A DNA stretch of 64,000 nucleotides from Streptomyces griseoruber (GCF_001514205.1 NZ_KQ948765.1:435862-499861); one strand, 5' to 3'; numbered from the stretch's first letter, positions 1 through 11,040 are shown. The notes: generated from the sequence alone by a model not told the origin. Program-made: numbers and translations.

Positions 1-319
1 CAACCGGCGCCATGGCACACGGTCCCGACGGCGCCGCCTGCCCGTGCATGGCCATGCAGCTCTGCGCAGCCGCCGGCATCACCGCCGTACAGCTCACGGC
101 ACCACCCGAATCGCCGGTTCCGACCGTCCCAGCCCGGATCACGGTGCTCACGGGCGTGCACATCGCAGGCTCCGCGAGTCGTGCGCCACCCGACCTGTCT
201 CTCCTCTCCCCACTGCGCATATAGGCCGCCGTCCCAGGGCTTCCCCGCGTCCCCGCGACGCCGGCGAGCCGTGTCCGGACCACCCGAACGCCTATCGCGC
301 ATCAAGAAGAGGACCTTTC
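1..319. other. leader/intergenic region upstream of the multicopper oxidase
   Basis: No gene can be supported here. Open frames exist on both strands, but none has protein-like composition or a ribosome site. Just before the GTG at 320 there is AAGAGGA with a 6-base spacer, which fixes the start of the oxidase gene. The rest is presumably its promoter and the end of whatever lies upstream; no clear -10/-35 pair or operator was recognised. Confidence 0.5.
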
Positions 320-1924
320 GTGAACAGCATCAACCGTCGCTCCGTCCTGCTCGCCGGACTGGGTGCGGCAGGTACCGGCCTGCTCGCCGCCTGCAGCGAC
401 GACGCCTCCAGCAGTCCCTCCCTCCTGAGCCCTTCCGGTTCCCAGGTCGCCCGCACGGAGAAGAAGCGGAGCGGTACCGGCAGGGTTCACCGTCTCCACC
501 TGACCGCCGCTTCCGGGATGCTCGACCTGGGCGGCGGCACCATGGCCAAGTCCTGGGCCTTCAGCGGCCAGGCTCCCGGCAAGGAGATCCGGATCTCCGC
601 CGGCGACACCCTCGCCGCCGAGCTGTCCAACCAGCTGCCCGGCCGGACCGAGACCTCCATCCACTGGCACGGCATCGCGCTGCGCAGCGACATGGACGGC
701 GTACCGCCGGTCACCCAGACGGCGGTGCGCGCCGGGTCCGGCTTCACGTACCGCTTCATCGCCGACGCGCCCGGCACGTACTTCTTCCACCCGCACGTGG
801 GTGTCCAGCTCGACCGCGGCCTGTACGCCCCGCTGATCGTCGAGGACCCCAGGGAGCCGCTGCCGTACGACGACGAGTGGGTCGTCGTCCTCGACGACTG
901 GCTCGACGGCGTGACCGGCACCCCCGACGAAGCCTTCGCCGAGCTCGAGCGGGGCATGGGCGGCATGGACATGGACGGGATGGACATGGACGGGATGGAC
1001 ATGGACGGGATGGACATGAGCGGCTCCGGCATGGACGGGACGGCCTCGCCGTCCTCGTCCGCCTCCTCCGGGGACGGCATGTCGATGAGGTTCATGCTCA
1101 TGGGCGCCACCAGCGAGCTGCTCGGCGGCGACGCGGGCGACGTCCGGTACCCGTACCACCTGGTCAACGGGCGAGTCCCGACCGACCCGGCCGTCTACAC
1201 CGGCAAGCCCGGCAAGCGTGTCCGCCTGCGGATCATCAATGCGGGCGGCGACACCGCCTACCGGGTGGCGCTCGGCGGCCACAGGCTGACCATCACCCAC
1301 ACCGACGGCTTCCCCGTCGCACACCGGCAGGCCGACGCGCTGCTGATCGGCATGGGCGAGCGATACGACGTCCTGGTCACCCTCGGCGACGGCGTCTTCC
1401 CGCTTGTCGCGCTCGCCGAGGGCAAGGACGGCGGCGGCATGGCTCTGATGCGCACCGGGTCGGGAAGCGCGCCCAGGTCGACCGTACGACCGGCCGAACT
1501 CGACGGCCTGATCGTGACCGCTTCACAGCTGAACGCCGCCGAAGACGTACGGCTGGACGCGAAGAAGGCAGACCAGGTCCACCGCATCGAACTGACCGGC
1601 AGCATGGCCAGGTACGACTGGGCCATCAACGGCAAGCGGTACGACATGGCCGACCCGACCGCGAACCCGCTGCTCGTCGAGGAGGGCCAACGCGTCCGCC
1701 TCGACTTCGTCAACAGCAGCGACATGTGGCACCCGATGCATCTGCACGGCCACACCTACCAGCTCGGCAGCACCGGCCCCCGCAAGGACACCACCGTCGT
1801 ACTGCCCAAGAAGAAGGTGTCCGTCGTCTTCGACGCGGACAACCCCGGCCAGTGGATGCTGCACTGCCACAACGCCTACCACGGCGAGGCCGGGATGATG
1901 GCGCTCGTGGCCTACAGGGCCTGA
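320..1924 (+). CDS. multicopper oxidase, Tat/lipoprotein-type, Met-rich
   Basis: 534-residue multicopper oxidase (laccase/CueO-like), probably outside the membrane, oxidising Cu(I), metals or phenols with O2. The N-terminus has a twin arginine (R6-R7), a hydrophobic stretch and LLAAC with Cys25, so it looks like a Tat-exported lipoprotein. Copper ligands are all visible: IHWHG near 113, HPHVG near 158, HPMHLHG near 472 and HCHNAYH near 516. Residues about 212-237 carry a Met/Asp repeat (MDMDG units), as in CueO-like copper-sensing loops. The GTG start is chosen for its AAGAGGA site and because it opens the signal peptide. It stands alone and is followed by a strong hairpin. The family is certain; the physiological substrate is not visible. 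Confidence 0.93.
   Translation: MNSINRRSVLLAGLGAAGTGLLAACSDDASSSPSLLSPSGSQVARTEKKRSGTGRVHRLHLTAASGMLDLGGGTMAKSWAFSGQAPGKEIRISAGDTLAAELSNQLPGRTETSIHWHGIALRSDMDGVPPVTQTAVRAGSGFTYRFIADAPGTYFFHPHVGVQLDRGLYAPLIVEDPREPLPYDDEWVVVLDDWLDGVTGTPDEAFAELERGMGGMDMDGMDMDGMDMDGMDMSGSGMDGTASPSSSASSGDGMSMRFMLMGATSELLGGDAGDVRYPYHLVNGRVPTDPAVYTGKPGKRVRLRIINAGGDTAYRVALGGHRLTITHTDGFPVAHRQADALLIGMGERYDVLVTLGDGVFPLVALAEGKDGGGMALMRTGSGSAPRSTVRPAELDGLIVTASQLNAAEDVRLDAKKADQVHRIELTGSMARYDWAINGKRYDMADPTANPLLVEEGQRVRLDFVNSSDMWHPMHLHGHTYQLGSTGPRKDTTVVLPKKKVSVVFDADNPGQWMLHCHNAYHGEAGMMALVAYRA
967..1019 (+). repeat. in-frame 15-bp tandem repeat coding Met-Asp motif
   Basis: Three to four near-perfect copies of a 15-base unit (GGACATGGACGGGAT) lie in frame inside the multicopper oxidase gene and encode MDMDG repeats. 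The copies are almost identical at DNA level, so copy number may vary between strains by slippage. Met-rich loops of this kind bind Cu(I) in CueO-type oxidases. Confidence 0.8.
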
Positions 1925-1937
1925 GCCTCGGGCCCCG

Positions 1938-1973
1938 GTCCGGGGCCGGGATCCGGCAGTCCCGGCCCCGGAC
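1938..1973. terminator. strong hairpin after the multicopper oxidase
   Basis: A perfect 14-bp inverted repeat (GTCCGGGGCCGGGA and its complement) with an 8-base loop sits 14 bases past the oxidase stop. There is no T-run, as is usual for Streptomyces terminators. It lies between two convergent genes, so it could serve both strands. Confidence 0.6.
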
Positions 1974-2111
1974 GGACCGGAGAACTCGGGGAACATGTCC
2001 ACCCGGCTGCGCGCAGGGCGCCGGCGACGGCCGGGTGGTGACCCTCCGGACCGTGTCCGTGCCAGGCCCGTCCGAGTTCGGGGAAGCGGTGCTGTTCGGC
2101 GGCGACCAGGG

Positions 2112-4031
2112 TCACGTGGACCCGGTGCTCGTACGAGCGTGTGACGACGTCCTGCGGTCCCCGTCGGGCGCCGGGTCGGCCGGTCCGGGCAGCCCGCCGG
2201 AACCGGCTCCGGGGACCGGGCGTCCGAGGGCCGACTCGGTGCTCTCGCCGAGGAAGCCGCCCGACTGGTGCTGCCACAGCTTGGCGTAGGCACCGCTCGC
2301 CGCGAGCAGCTCCTCGTGGGTGCCCTGCTCGACGACGCTTCCGCGGTCGAGGACGACGAGACGGTCCATGCCCGCGACGGTGCTCAGACGGTGGGCCACC
2401 ACGAGGGCCGTACGTCCCTCCATCAACCGCCACAGGGCGTCCTGGACGAGGAGCTCGCTCTCCGAGTCCAGGGCGCTGGTCGCCTCGTCGAGCAGCAGGA
2501 TCGGGGCGTCGCGCAGGATGGCCCTGGCGAGGGCGACGCGCTGGCGCTGACCGCCCGAGAGTTTGACTCCCCGCTCCCCCACCAGAGTGGCGAAGCCGTC
2601 GGGGAGTTGGTCGGCGAACTCCGTGACGTGCGCGGCCGCGGCCGCCGCGTGGATCTCCTCGTCGGTGGCGCCGGGCCGGGCGAAGGCGATGTTGTCCCGC
2701 AGGCTGCGGTGGAACATGGCGGGTTCCTGCGGGACGTAGGCGATCAGTGAGCGCAGGTCGCTCTGGCGCAGCCGGCTGATGTCCTGACCACCGATCAGGA
2801 TGCGTCCGTCCTCGATGTCCGACATCCGCAGCAGGAGCCGGGTGAGCGTGGTCTTGCCGCCGCCGGACCTGCCGACCAGACCGACCCGTGCGCCCGGGGG
2901 CACGTCCAGGTCGAGTGCCTGGAAAATCGGCTTCGCGCCCGCGTGGGCGAAGGCCACCGACTCGAAGCGGATGCCGGTGTCCCGTGGTGCGGGCGGTTCG
3001 GGTTCCGCCGGGTCGAGCACGGTGGGCGGATCCAGCAGCAGCTCCGTGAACTGCGCGGCCTCGGTCATCGAGCTTTCCAGACGCCGGTAGATCTGGTTGA
3101 ACTCGAACATGATCTGGGTCGCGTTGGAGTAGTAGGTGAAAGCGACGACGACCTCCTCCACTCCCCGGCCCGGGCCACCGAAGGCGATGGCGACCAACAG
3201 GCCCAGCACGTTGGTCAGCACGGCCATGGGGGCGATCAGGGTGTCGACGCGCAGATTGCCGTAGTCCCACGACCTCAGCGTCAGGCGCCGGGAGTCCGCG
3301 ACACGGCTGCGGTGTTCATCGGCCTCCCGCGGCTCGGCCGCGAACGCGCGGATGGTCTCCATGTTCATGAGGCTGTCGGCGACGTGGCCGGAGACCCTGG
3401 CGATCGCCGCCTCACGGTCGTTGACGAGCCTCTGCCGGCGACGGACCAGAGGTGTCGCGGCGACCACGGTCAGCACGATCATCGCCAGAAGGCCGGCGAC
3501 GAGCATCGGTTCGTAGCTCCACAGCACCACGGCGCCGAACACCAGGGGGACGAGACTGCCCACGATCCGGTACGTCACCGTGTCGACGAAGTCCTCGAAG
3601 CGCTTCCCGAAGCTCAACACCCGTTTGGTCAGGGAGCCGGCGAAGTTGTCGTGGAAGAATGCCGCGTCCTTGGCGAGGAGTTCATCCATGCCGCTTACGT
3701 ACAGGTGTTCCATGCCGAGGGCGTCCACGCGGTTCAGGCAGTGCTGCCCGACCCGCCACACGGCCTCGGCGAGCAGCAGCGTCACGCCGAAGCCCAGTAC
3801 GTACGGCAGCGCCGAGGTGAGGGTGAGACCGCTGCCGTCGGCGGCCTGCCCTGCCAGTTTGGCGATCAGCAGGGGGGCGACATAGCGGATGCCGATGTTG
3901 CCCATGGCCGGCAGCAGCAGCGCGGGCAGGGCCAGCCGTCGTAGTCGCATCACTTCTCGGACGTAGCGGCGCAGTGCCAGAACGACCGCGCTCCTGCCCG
4001 GCGTCGGCCCTCGCGTATCTGTGGTCCCCAT
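2112..4031 (-). CDS. ABC transporter, fused permease/ATPase (exporter type)
   Basis: About 639 residues: an N-terminal six-helix exporter domain (roughly 30-330) fused to an ATPase domain. Walker A GRSGGGKT is near 385-392, the signature LSGGQRQR near 495, Walker B ILLLDEATSALD near 510, and the H-loop AHRLST is present. This is the half-transporter layout of multidrug, lipid or siderophore exporters; the substrate cannot be read. Start: ATG at 4031, with GGGAG four bases upstream; a GTG one codon earlier is equally possible. It works as a dimer with itself or an unlinked partner, since no second half-transporter is nearby. Its promoter must lie in 4032-4300. Confidence 0.92.
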   Translation of the reverse strand: MGTTDTRGPTPGRSAVVLALRRYVREVMRLRRLALPALLLPAMGNIGIRYVAPLLIAKLAGQAADGSGLTLTSALPYVLGFGVTLLLAEAVWRVGQHCLNRVDALGMEHLYVSGMDELLAKDAAFFHDNFAGSLTKRVLSFGKRFEDFVDTVTYRIVGSLVPLVFGAVVLWSYEPMLVAGLLAMIVLTVVAATPLVRRRQRLVNDREAAIARVSGHVADSLMNMETIRAFAAEPREADEHRSRVADSRRLTLRSWDYGNLRVDTLIAPMAVLTNVLGLLVAIAFGGPGRGVEEVVVAFTYYSNATQIMFEFNQIYRRLESSMTEAAQFTELLLDPPTVLDPAEPEPPAPRDTGIRFESVAFAHAGAKPIFQALDLDVPPGARVGLVGRSGGGKTTLTRLLLRMSDIEDGRILIGGQDISRLRQSDLRSLIAYVPQEPAMFHRSLRDNIAFARPGATDEEIHAAAAAAHVTEFADQLPDGFATLVGERGVKLSGGQRQRVALARAILRDAPILLLDEATSALDSESELLVQDALWRLMEGRTALVVAHRLSTVAGMDRLVVLDRGSVVEQGTHEELLAASGAYAKLWQHQSGGFLGESTESALGRPVPGAGSGGLPGPADPAPDGDRRTSSHARTSTGST

Positions 4032-4034
4032 CAC

Positions 4035-4295
4035 GCTCCCGGAGGTTCGGAAGTCGGAAGTTTCCCGTCAGGGGAGGTTCCCGGTCCAGGCATTTACCGC
4101 TAACGGGTGACAACCGGACACTTCCGTGAGGTGCGGAACAGCGCCGCCGGACCGCCGACTCGGCCCGCTCCAGGGACGATTCGGGACTGGTGCCCCCGCC
4201 CGCGCAGCTCCCCCCGTACGTCATCGACGGCGTCGGCGGCACGGACCGGCGCGCGAGCGCTGTCGTGATGCCCGCCCCAGTGGTCCCGACGGCAG
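4035..4295. other. intergenic region upstream of the ABC exporter
   Basis: About 260 bases without a supportable gene. It should hold the promoter of the leftward ABC exporter. A run around 4080-4110 (CATTTACCGCTAACGGGTGAC) is less GC-rich than the surroundings and is the likeliest promoter position, but no convincing consensus pair was found. Confidence 0.4.
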
Positions 4296-4334
4296 CCTCG
4301 GCCGCGGGCCCGCCGGGCGGGCCCGCGGCCGAGG
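4296..4334 (-). terminator. 19-bp stem terminator of the hydrolase gene
   Basis: A perfect 19-bp inverted repeat around a single central base (arms starting CCTCGGCCGC and ending GCGGCCGAGG) lies 5 bases beyond the stop of the leftward hydrolase. This is one of the strongest hairpins in the window and almost certainly ends that transcript. Confidence 0.75.
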
Positions 4335-4339
4335 GGCGG

Positions 4340-6178
<1,839 letters not shown>

Positions 6179-6182
<4 letters not shown>

Positions 6183-7528
6183 CCCGGCGCATCACCTGGA
6201 CGCTGCTCGCCCTGACCACCGTGCTGCTGGTGCTGGCGCTCGTGCCACTGGCCGTGCTGATGACGGCACGCGAGCGCGTCGCCTTCCGCGACGATCAGCG
6301 GGCGGCCACCCGCGTGATCGCCACGGCGGCCGAGGAGCACCTCTCCGACCACGAGCCGCCGATCCGCATGCGCCGGGAGCTGAACGCCGCGGCACGGGCG
6401 GGGGACTGCGCCGCCGTGTACGACGCCTCCGCGCGCCTGGTGGCGAGTACGCCCTGTACCGCGGCCCAGGGTGAGGAGGCACAGGAGCTGGTGGGGGATG
6501 TGCTGGCCGGGCACGAGCCGGAACCGCCGGAGAACGAGGGCCGACTGGTGGCCGCGGAACCGGCCGGTGAGGTCCGGCGGCCCGCCGGCGCCGTCGTCCT
6601 GGCTCGCTCCGCGGCCCCGCTCGATGGCCGTACCGCCGCGATCTGGGGGTGGTCCGCAGCGATCGGCGCCGCGGGGCTCACCGCGTCCGTGCTGCTGTCC
6701 GTCCGCCTCGCCCGCTGGGTGAGCCGTCCGTTGTCCGCGCTGGACGCCACCGCCCGGAAGCTGGGCGAGGGCGCTCTGGACGAGCGGGCGGACGTCGGCG
6801 GCGGACCGCCGGAAGTACGCCGCCTGGCCGCCACGTTCAACACCATGGCGGCCCGCACGGAGGCTCTGGTGCACGGCCACCGGGCGGTGATCGCCGACGT
6901 GTCCCATCAGCTGCGCACCCCGCTGGCCGCGCTGCGGCTGCGGCTCGACGTCCTGGGTGCCGGGGCCGAGGGCGACACCGGGGCGGAGCTGGACGCGGCC
7001 CAGGAGGAGGTCGCACGGCTGTCCCGGTTGGTCGACGGGCTGCTGGCGGTGGCGCGCGCCGAGCAGGCGACGCCCCGGCCGACCGCGGTCCGGGTCGACG
7101 AAGTGGTGGCGGAGCGGGTGGCCGCGTGGTCACCGGTGGCCGAGGAGCGTGGCGTCCGGCTGACGGCGTCGGAGGGGCGTGGCCTGTCCGCCTCGCTGGG
7201 CGCCGGTCACCTGGAGCAGGTCCTCGACAACCTGATCGCCAACGCCGTGGACGCCGTTCCCGACGGGGGGAGCGTGACGGTCGACCACCGGACGACGGGT
7301 GGTTCGGCCCGGGTGCGGGTGCGGGACGACGGCCCCGGGATGACCGCCGAGGCGAAGGAGGTCGCGTTCCGCCGGTTCGGCAATCCGGCGGCCGGGGGCA
7401 CGGGGCTGGGGCTGGCCATCGTCCACCGGCTGGTCACCGTCAACGGGGGCGACGCCCGGTTGGAGGACACGCCGGGCGGCGGGCTGACCGTCGTACTGGA
7501 CCTGCCCCTGTGGACGGGAGGGCCCTGA
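6179..7528 (+). CDS. sensor histidine kinase
   Basis: 449 residues. It has a first membrane helix at about 8-28, an extracellular sensor stretch of about 125 residues, a second helix at about 154-177 and a HAMP linker. HisKA follows with the phospho-acceptor in ADVSHQLRTP (about H243), then HATPase_c with N box DNLIANAVDA (about 350), G1 DDGPGM and G2 GTGLGLA. The GTG start overlaps the regulator's stop (GTGA). The sensor part contains two Cys (C-A-A-V-Y and S-T-P-C-T-A) about 20 residues apart, which could form a disulfide or redox switch; this is speculative. Confidence 0.94.
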
Positions 7529-7638
7529 GATCTTTACCGGTTCTGAAGACGACGTGAGCAGGTTTCCGGGTGCTCCGCGCACAGCCTGGAGATGCACGCA
7601 GCCGATTCCGGGCCGCCGATCCACCAGGAGCCGCTGCC

Positions 7639-8058
7639 ATGTACCCCTCGCCCGACGACTTCGACCAGCCCCTGCCCCCGCCCGACCCGGCACGCGCACG
7701 CGATCGCGATCGCGGCCTGCGGCGGGGACGCCGGCTCACCCGCTGGATCGCCGTCGCCGCCGTAACCGGTGCCGCAGCCCTGGGCAGCCTCTACACCCAC
7801 CTGCTGCCCGGGAGTTCGGCGTCGCCCGTGCCGTCGGGCCCGCCCCTCCAGAATCCCACGGCGTCCTCCTCCGTCGTCCCGAAGTCCAACGGTGGCGAGG
7901 ACCAGGGCAGCACGGCCCGTCACGAGGCCGACGACGGTGGCGACGAGGGCGAGGACGACGCGGGAGCGGCCCAGGCGTCGCAGCCGGCACCGCGACCCCC
8001 GGCGCAGCCGCCCGCTCCCACCCAGCAGCCGCCCCACACCACGACGGGGGCGTCATGA
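7639..8058 (+). CDS. small membrane-anchored Pro/Ser-rich protein
   Basis: 139 residues, not a recognised family. A charged N-terminal stretch rich in R and D (about 1-33) is followed by one membrane helix (about 35-55). The outside part is low-complexity Pro/Ser/Gln/Asp-Glu and the chain ends HTTTGAS. Start ATG at 7639 has CAGGAG 8 bases upstream. It is the first gene of the operon and overlaps apbE by 4 bases. In many apbE operons this position is held by an FMN-binding-domain protein, which this is not. The C-terminal TTTGAS loosely recalls the (S/T)GA(T/S) sites that ApbE flavinylates. A membrane-tethered electron carrier is possible but unproven. Confidence 0.8.
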   Translation: MYPSPDDFDQPLPPPDPARARDRDRGLRRGRRLTRWIAVAAVTGAAALGSLYTHLLPGSSASPVPSGPPLQNPTASSSVVPKSNGGEDQGSTARHEADDGGDEGEDDAGAAQASQPAPRPPAQPPAPTQQPPHTTTGAS

Positions 8059-9029
8059 CCACCCGCGCTCCCGCACCGCCCCCCGCCGAGGCCGTGTTCC
8101 CGGCGCTCGGCACCACAGCCGTACTGCTCGTGACCGGCCCGAAGGCCCTGCCGGCCGCGGAGGCCGTCCTCCGGGCCGAGCTGGCCGCCGTCGACCGCGC
8201 CTGCAGCCGTTTCCGGCCGGACTCCGAACTCACCCGCGTCAATCGGAACGCGGGCGACCCGACGACGGTGAGCGAACGCTTCGCCGAGGCCCTCCAGGCC
8301 GCTCTGCGTGCCGCCCGGCTCACCGACGGCGCCGTCGACCCGACCGTGGGACGCGCGATGACCGCCCTCGGCTACGACCGCACCTTCGCCGCCCTGCGTC
8401 CCGAGGACACCCGTCCGCTGCCACCTGCCCCGGCCGTCCCCGGATGGCGGCGGATCGTCTTCGACCCGCGCCTCCGGAGGCTGCTTCTGCCTCCGCACAC
8501 CCAGCTCGACCTGGGCGCGACCGCCAAGGCCCTCACCGCCGACCGCGCCGCCCGCCATGCCGCCGCGGCCACCGGCTGCGGGGTCCTGGTCAGTCTCGGC
8601 GGAGACCTCGCGGTGGCCGGTCCGGCCCCGGACGGGGGCTGGCGGATCGCCCTCGCCGACGACCACGCCCGGCCCGCCACGGACGACGGTCCCGCCGTCG
8701 CGGTGACCGGCGGAGCGCTGGCGACCTCCGGCGTCCGGGTGCGCACCTGGCGACGCGCCGGGCGCACCCTGCACCACATCGTCGACCCGGCCACCGGCGA
8801 ACCCGCCGCCCCCGTCTGGCGCACCGTCACCGTCGCGGCCGCCACCTGCGTGGACGCCAACACCGCCAGTACGGCGGCGATCGTGCTGGGCGGCAGGGCG
8901 GTCGACTGGCTGCGCGGCACGGCTCTGCCCGCCCGGCTGGTGGACCTGGACGGCCGCGTCGTGTGTCTCGGCGGCTGGCCGTCCGACTCCGCCGCCACCC
9001 GCGGAGCCACCCTTGGAGATCCGCGATGA
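8055..9029 (+). CDS. apbE: FAD:protein FMN transferase (ApbE)
   Basis: 324 residues of the ApbE family, which moves FMN from FAD onto a Thr/Ser of a target protein in a Mg-dependent reaction. Visible family marks are SRFRPDSELTRVN near 52, DPTVGRAM near 97, DLGATAKALTADRAA near 152 followed by SLGGD, ATSGV near 224 and HHIVDPATGEP near 238. There is no obvious signal peptide or lipobox at the N-terminus, whereas many ApbE proteins are exported. The ATG overlaps the small anchored protein (ATGA), and its own stop overlaps the membrane protein downstream. No classic FMN-binding target gene is in the window, so its substrate is open. Confidence 0.93.
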   Translation: MTTRAPAPPPAEAVFPALGTTAVLLVTGPKALPAAEAVLRAELAAVDRACSRFRPDSELTRVNRNAGDPTTVSERFAEALQAALRAARLTDGAVDPTVGRAMTALGYDRTFAALRPEDTRPLPPAPAVPGWRRIVFDPRLRRLLLPPHTQLDLGATAKALTADRAARHAAAATGCGVLVSLGGDLAVAGPAPDGGWRIALADDHARPATDDGPAVAVTGGALATSGVRVRTWRRAGRTLHHIVDPATGEPAAPVWRTVTVAAATCVDANTASTAAIVLGGRAVDWLRGTALPARLVDLDGRVVCLGGWPSDSAATRGATLGDPR

Positions 9030-9712
9030 CGACCCTCGCCCTGACCGGAAGCCCGCTGTGGTACGCCAGCCGCGCGGGCGGAACCCTGGCACTGCTGCTG
9101 CTCACCGCCACCGTGGTGCTCGGCATCGCCTCGGGCGGGCGGGCCCGCCCCCGTCGGATCGGCCGCTTCGAGCTCGGTGTGCTGCACCGCAACCTGTCCC
9201 TGCTCACGCTGGTGTTCCTCGTCGTGCACGTGGTGACAGCGGTGCTCGATCCGTTCGTCCACCTGGGGTGGGCGGTGTCCGTGGTGCCGTTCGGGGCGTC
9301 CTATCGTCCGCTGTGGCTCGGACTCGGCACGGCCGGGCTGGATCTGCTGCTGGCCGTCGCGGTCACCAGCGCGCTGCGGCGGCGCCTGGGAGTGCGCCGT
9401 TGGAAGGCCGTGCACTGGCTGGCGTATGCCGCCTGGCCGCTCGCTCTCTTCCACGGGGTGGGCACCGGCACCGACACCCGGCTCCCCCTCCAGCTGTGGC
9501 TGTACGCCGGGTGTCTCGGCACGGTGGTCGCGGCCGTGTGGTGGCGGCTGGTGAAGGCCGGTCCCGGGCGGGTCGCCGGGCGCCTGACGGCGGCCGTGGC
9601 CACGACCGCCGTACCGGTGGTGCTCACGGCCTTCCTCGCCTCCGGACCGCTGCAGCCCGGCTGGTCCCAGCGCGCCGCATCGACGGCGGTCCTCCTCGGG
9701 GGTGGACGGTGA
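9026..9712 (+). CDS. ferric-reductase-like six-helix membrane protein
   Basis: 228 residues with about six membrane helices, matching the ferric-reductase-like transmembrane (MsrQ/NOX-type) fold that carries haem across the membrane. Candidate haem ligands are the His in VLHRNLSLL, in FLVVHVVTA, in AVHWLAYAAW and in ALFHGVG, in the spacing expected of the family. It is coupled by 4-base overlaps to apbE and to the NuoF-like gene. It probably passes electrons from the cytosolic NuoF-like/ferredoxin partners to an extracytosolic acceptor. Confidence 0.88.
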   Translation: MTTLALTGSPLWYASRAGGTLALLLLTATVVLGIASGGRARPRRIGRFELGVLHRNLSLLTLVFLVVHVVTAVLDPFVHLGWAVSVVPFGASYRPLWLGLGTAGLDLLLAVAVTSALRRRLGVRRWKAVHWLAYAAWPLALFHGVGTGTDTRLPLQLWLYAGCLGTVVAAVWWRLVKAGPGRVAGRLTAAVATTAVPVVLTAFLASGPLQPGWSQRAASTAVLLGGGR

Positions 9713-11040
9713 ACTCCTCGGCCGCGGCGCGTTTCACACCCCACCGTCTCTCCCCCGGACCGGGCGGTCCGGCCGCCGCCCGGCTGCTGGCGGGCTGGTA
9801 CGCCACCGGTCGACCGGCCGGCCTGACCGATCATCTGAGGCGCTACGGGCCACCCCCCACCGGCGACCGCGGGTCCCTGCCGCTGGTGGACGCCGTGGCG
9901 GCGGCCGGGCTCACCGGGCGCGGCGGCGCCGGGTTCCCGACCGCCCGCAAGCTGGGCGCGGTCGCCGCACGGCGGGGCCGCTGCACGGTCGTCGTCAACG
10001 CCATGGAGAGCGAACCGCCGAGCCGCAAGGATCAGTTCCTGATCGCCGTCGCTCCCCATCTCGTCCTCGACGGCGCCGTGCTGGCCGCCACGGCGGTGGG
10101 CGCGGACACCGTCCACGTGTGTCTGCCCCGCGACCGCGCCGCCCAGTACCGGCGGCTGAGCGCCGCCGTGGAGGAGCGCCGACGCTGTCGTCCGGACCCC
10201 GTGCGGCTGCGGCTGCACGCCCTCCCGCACACCTACGTCTCCAGCGAGGCGACCTCTCTGGTGCGCTGGCTCGACGGCGGCCCGGCCCGGCCCCGGGGCG
10301 GCCCGCCGCGCGCCCACGAGCGGGGCGTCGGCCGACGTCCCACGCTGGTCCACAACGCCGAGACCCTCGCCCATCTGGCCCTGATCGCCCGCTACGGACC
10401 GGCCTGGTTCCGGCAGGCCGGCACGCCGGACGAGCCGGGCACCCTGCTCGTCACCGTCTCCGGTGCCGTCCGCGCCCCCGCTGTGCTGGAGGTGGCCCTG
10501 GGCACGCCGCTCGCCACGGTCCTGGACCAGGCCGGCGGCGCCACGCAGCCGCTCCGGGCGGTCCTGCTCGGCGGCTTCGCCGGAACCTGGCTCCCCGCCC
10601 GGCATCTCCGCACCCCCCTCACCCGGCACGATCTGGCCCCGCTGGGCGCCGCACCCGGCGCCGGCGTGCTCGTCGCTGTGTCCGAGGCGCTCTGCGGCCT
10701 GACCGAGACGGCCCGCATCCTCGCCTATCTGGCGGCGCACAGTGCCCGCCAGTGCGGTCCCTGCCGTCTCGGTCTGCCCGCCGTGGCCGAGGACTTCACC
10801 GCCTTGGCCACCGGACGTGCGGACGCCGCCCTGCTGTCCCGTCTGCGCCGCCGCGCCGGCCTGCTGCCGGACCGGGGCGCCTGCCGCCATCCCGACGGCG
10901 CCGCCCGCCTGGCGGCCTCCGCCCTGCAGGCCTTCGCCGACGACGTCGACCACCACCTCGCGCACGGCCCCTGCCCCGCCGCCCGGCAGCCGCCCCAGCT
11001 CCCCGTGCCGCCCGCCACCGCCCCGGAGACCTGGCGATGA
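9709..11040 (+). CDS. NuoF-like NADH dehydrogenase subunit with reduced Fe-S motif
   Basis: 443 residues related to the 51-kDa complex I subunit. The FMN/NADH region GRGGAGFPTARK is at about 70-81 and VVNAMESEPPSRKDQF follows near 101. An SLBB-like segment (VTVSGAVRAPAVLEV) is near 260, and an Fe-S segment comes last. In true NuoF the cluster is held by C-x2-C-x2-C plus one later Cys. Here only C349, C352 and C392 remain, and the first ligand is A346. The substrate loop also departs from NuoF's GEPGT. The GTG start overlaps the membrane gene's stop. It likely takes electrons from NAD(P)H and feeds the membrane protein or ferredoxin. Confidence 0.88.
   Translation: MNSSAAARFTPHRLSPGPGGPAAARLLAGWYATGRPAGLTDHLRRYGPPPTGDRGSLPLVDAVAAAGLTGRGGAGFPTARKLGAVAARRGRCTVVVNAMESEPPSRKDQFLIAVAPHLVLDGAVLAATAVGADTVHVCLPRDRAAQYRRLSAAVEERRRCRPDPVRLRLHALPHTYVSSEATSLVRWLDGGPARPRGGPPRAHERGVGRRPTLVHNAETLAHLALIARYGPAWFRQAGTPDEPGTLLVTVSGAVRAPAVLEVALGTPLATVLDQAGGATQPLRAVLLGGFAGTWLPARHLRTPLTRHDLAPLGAAPGAGVLVAVSEALCGLTETARILAYLAAHSARQCGPCRLGLPAVAEDFTALATGRADAALLSRLRRRAGLLPDRGACRHPDGAARLAASALQAFADDVDHHLAHGPCPAARQPPQLPVPPATAPETWR

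Noticed and set aside
302..1324. Long open frames antisense to the multicopper oxidase, and similar frames of 200-900 codons opposite most genes
   Set aside because: Third-position GC bias opens the opposite frames in high-GC DNA. These frames are Arg/Pro/Gly/Val-rich, lack ribosome sites and domains, and lie fully opposite well-supported genes.
4296..4334. Long palindrome as an attachment site or operator
   Set aside because: Its position 5 bases after a stop codon and perfect stem make it a terminator; no integrase or direct repeat is near.
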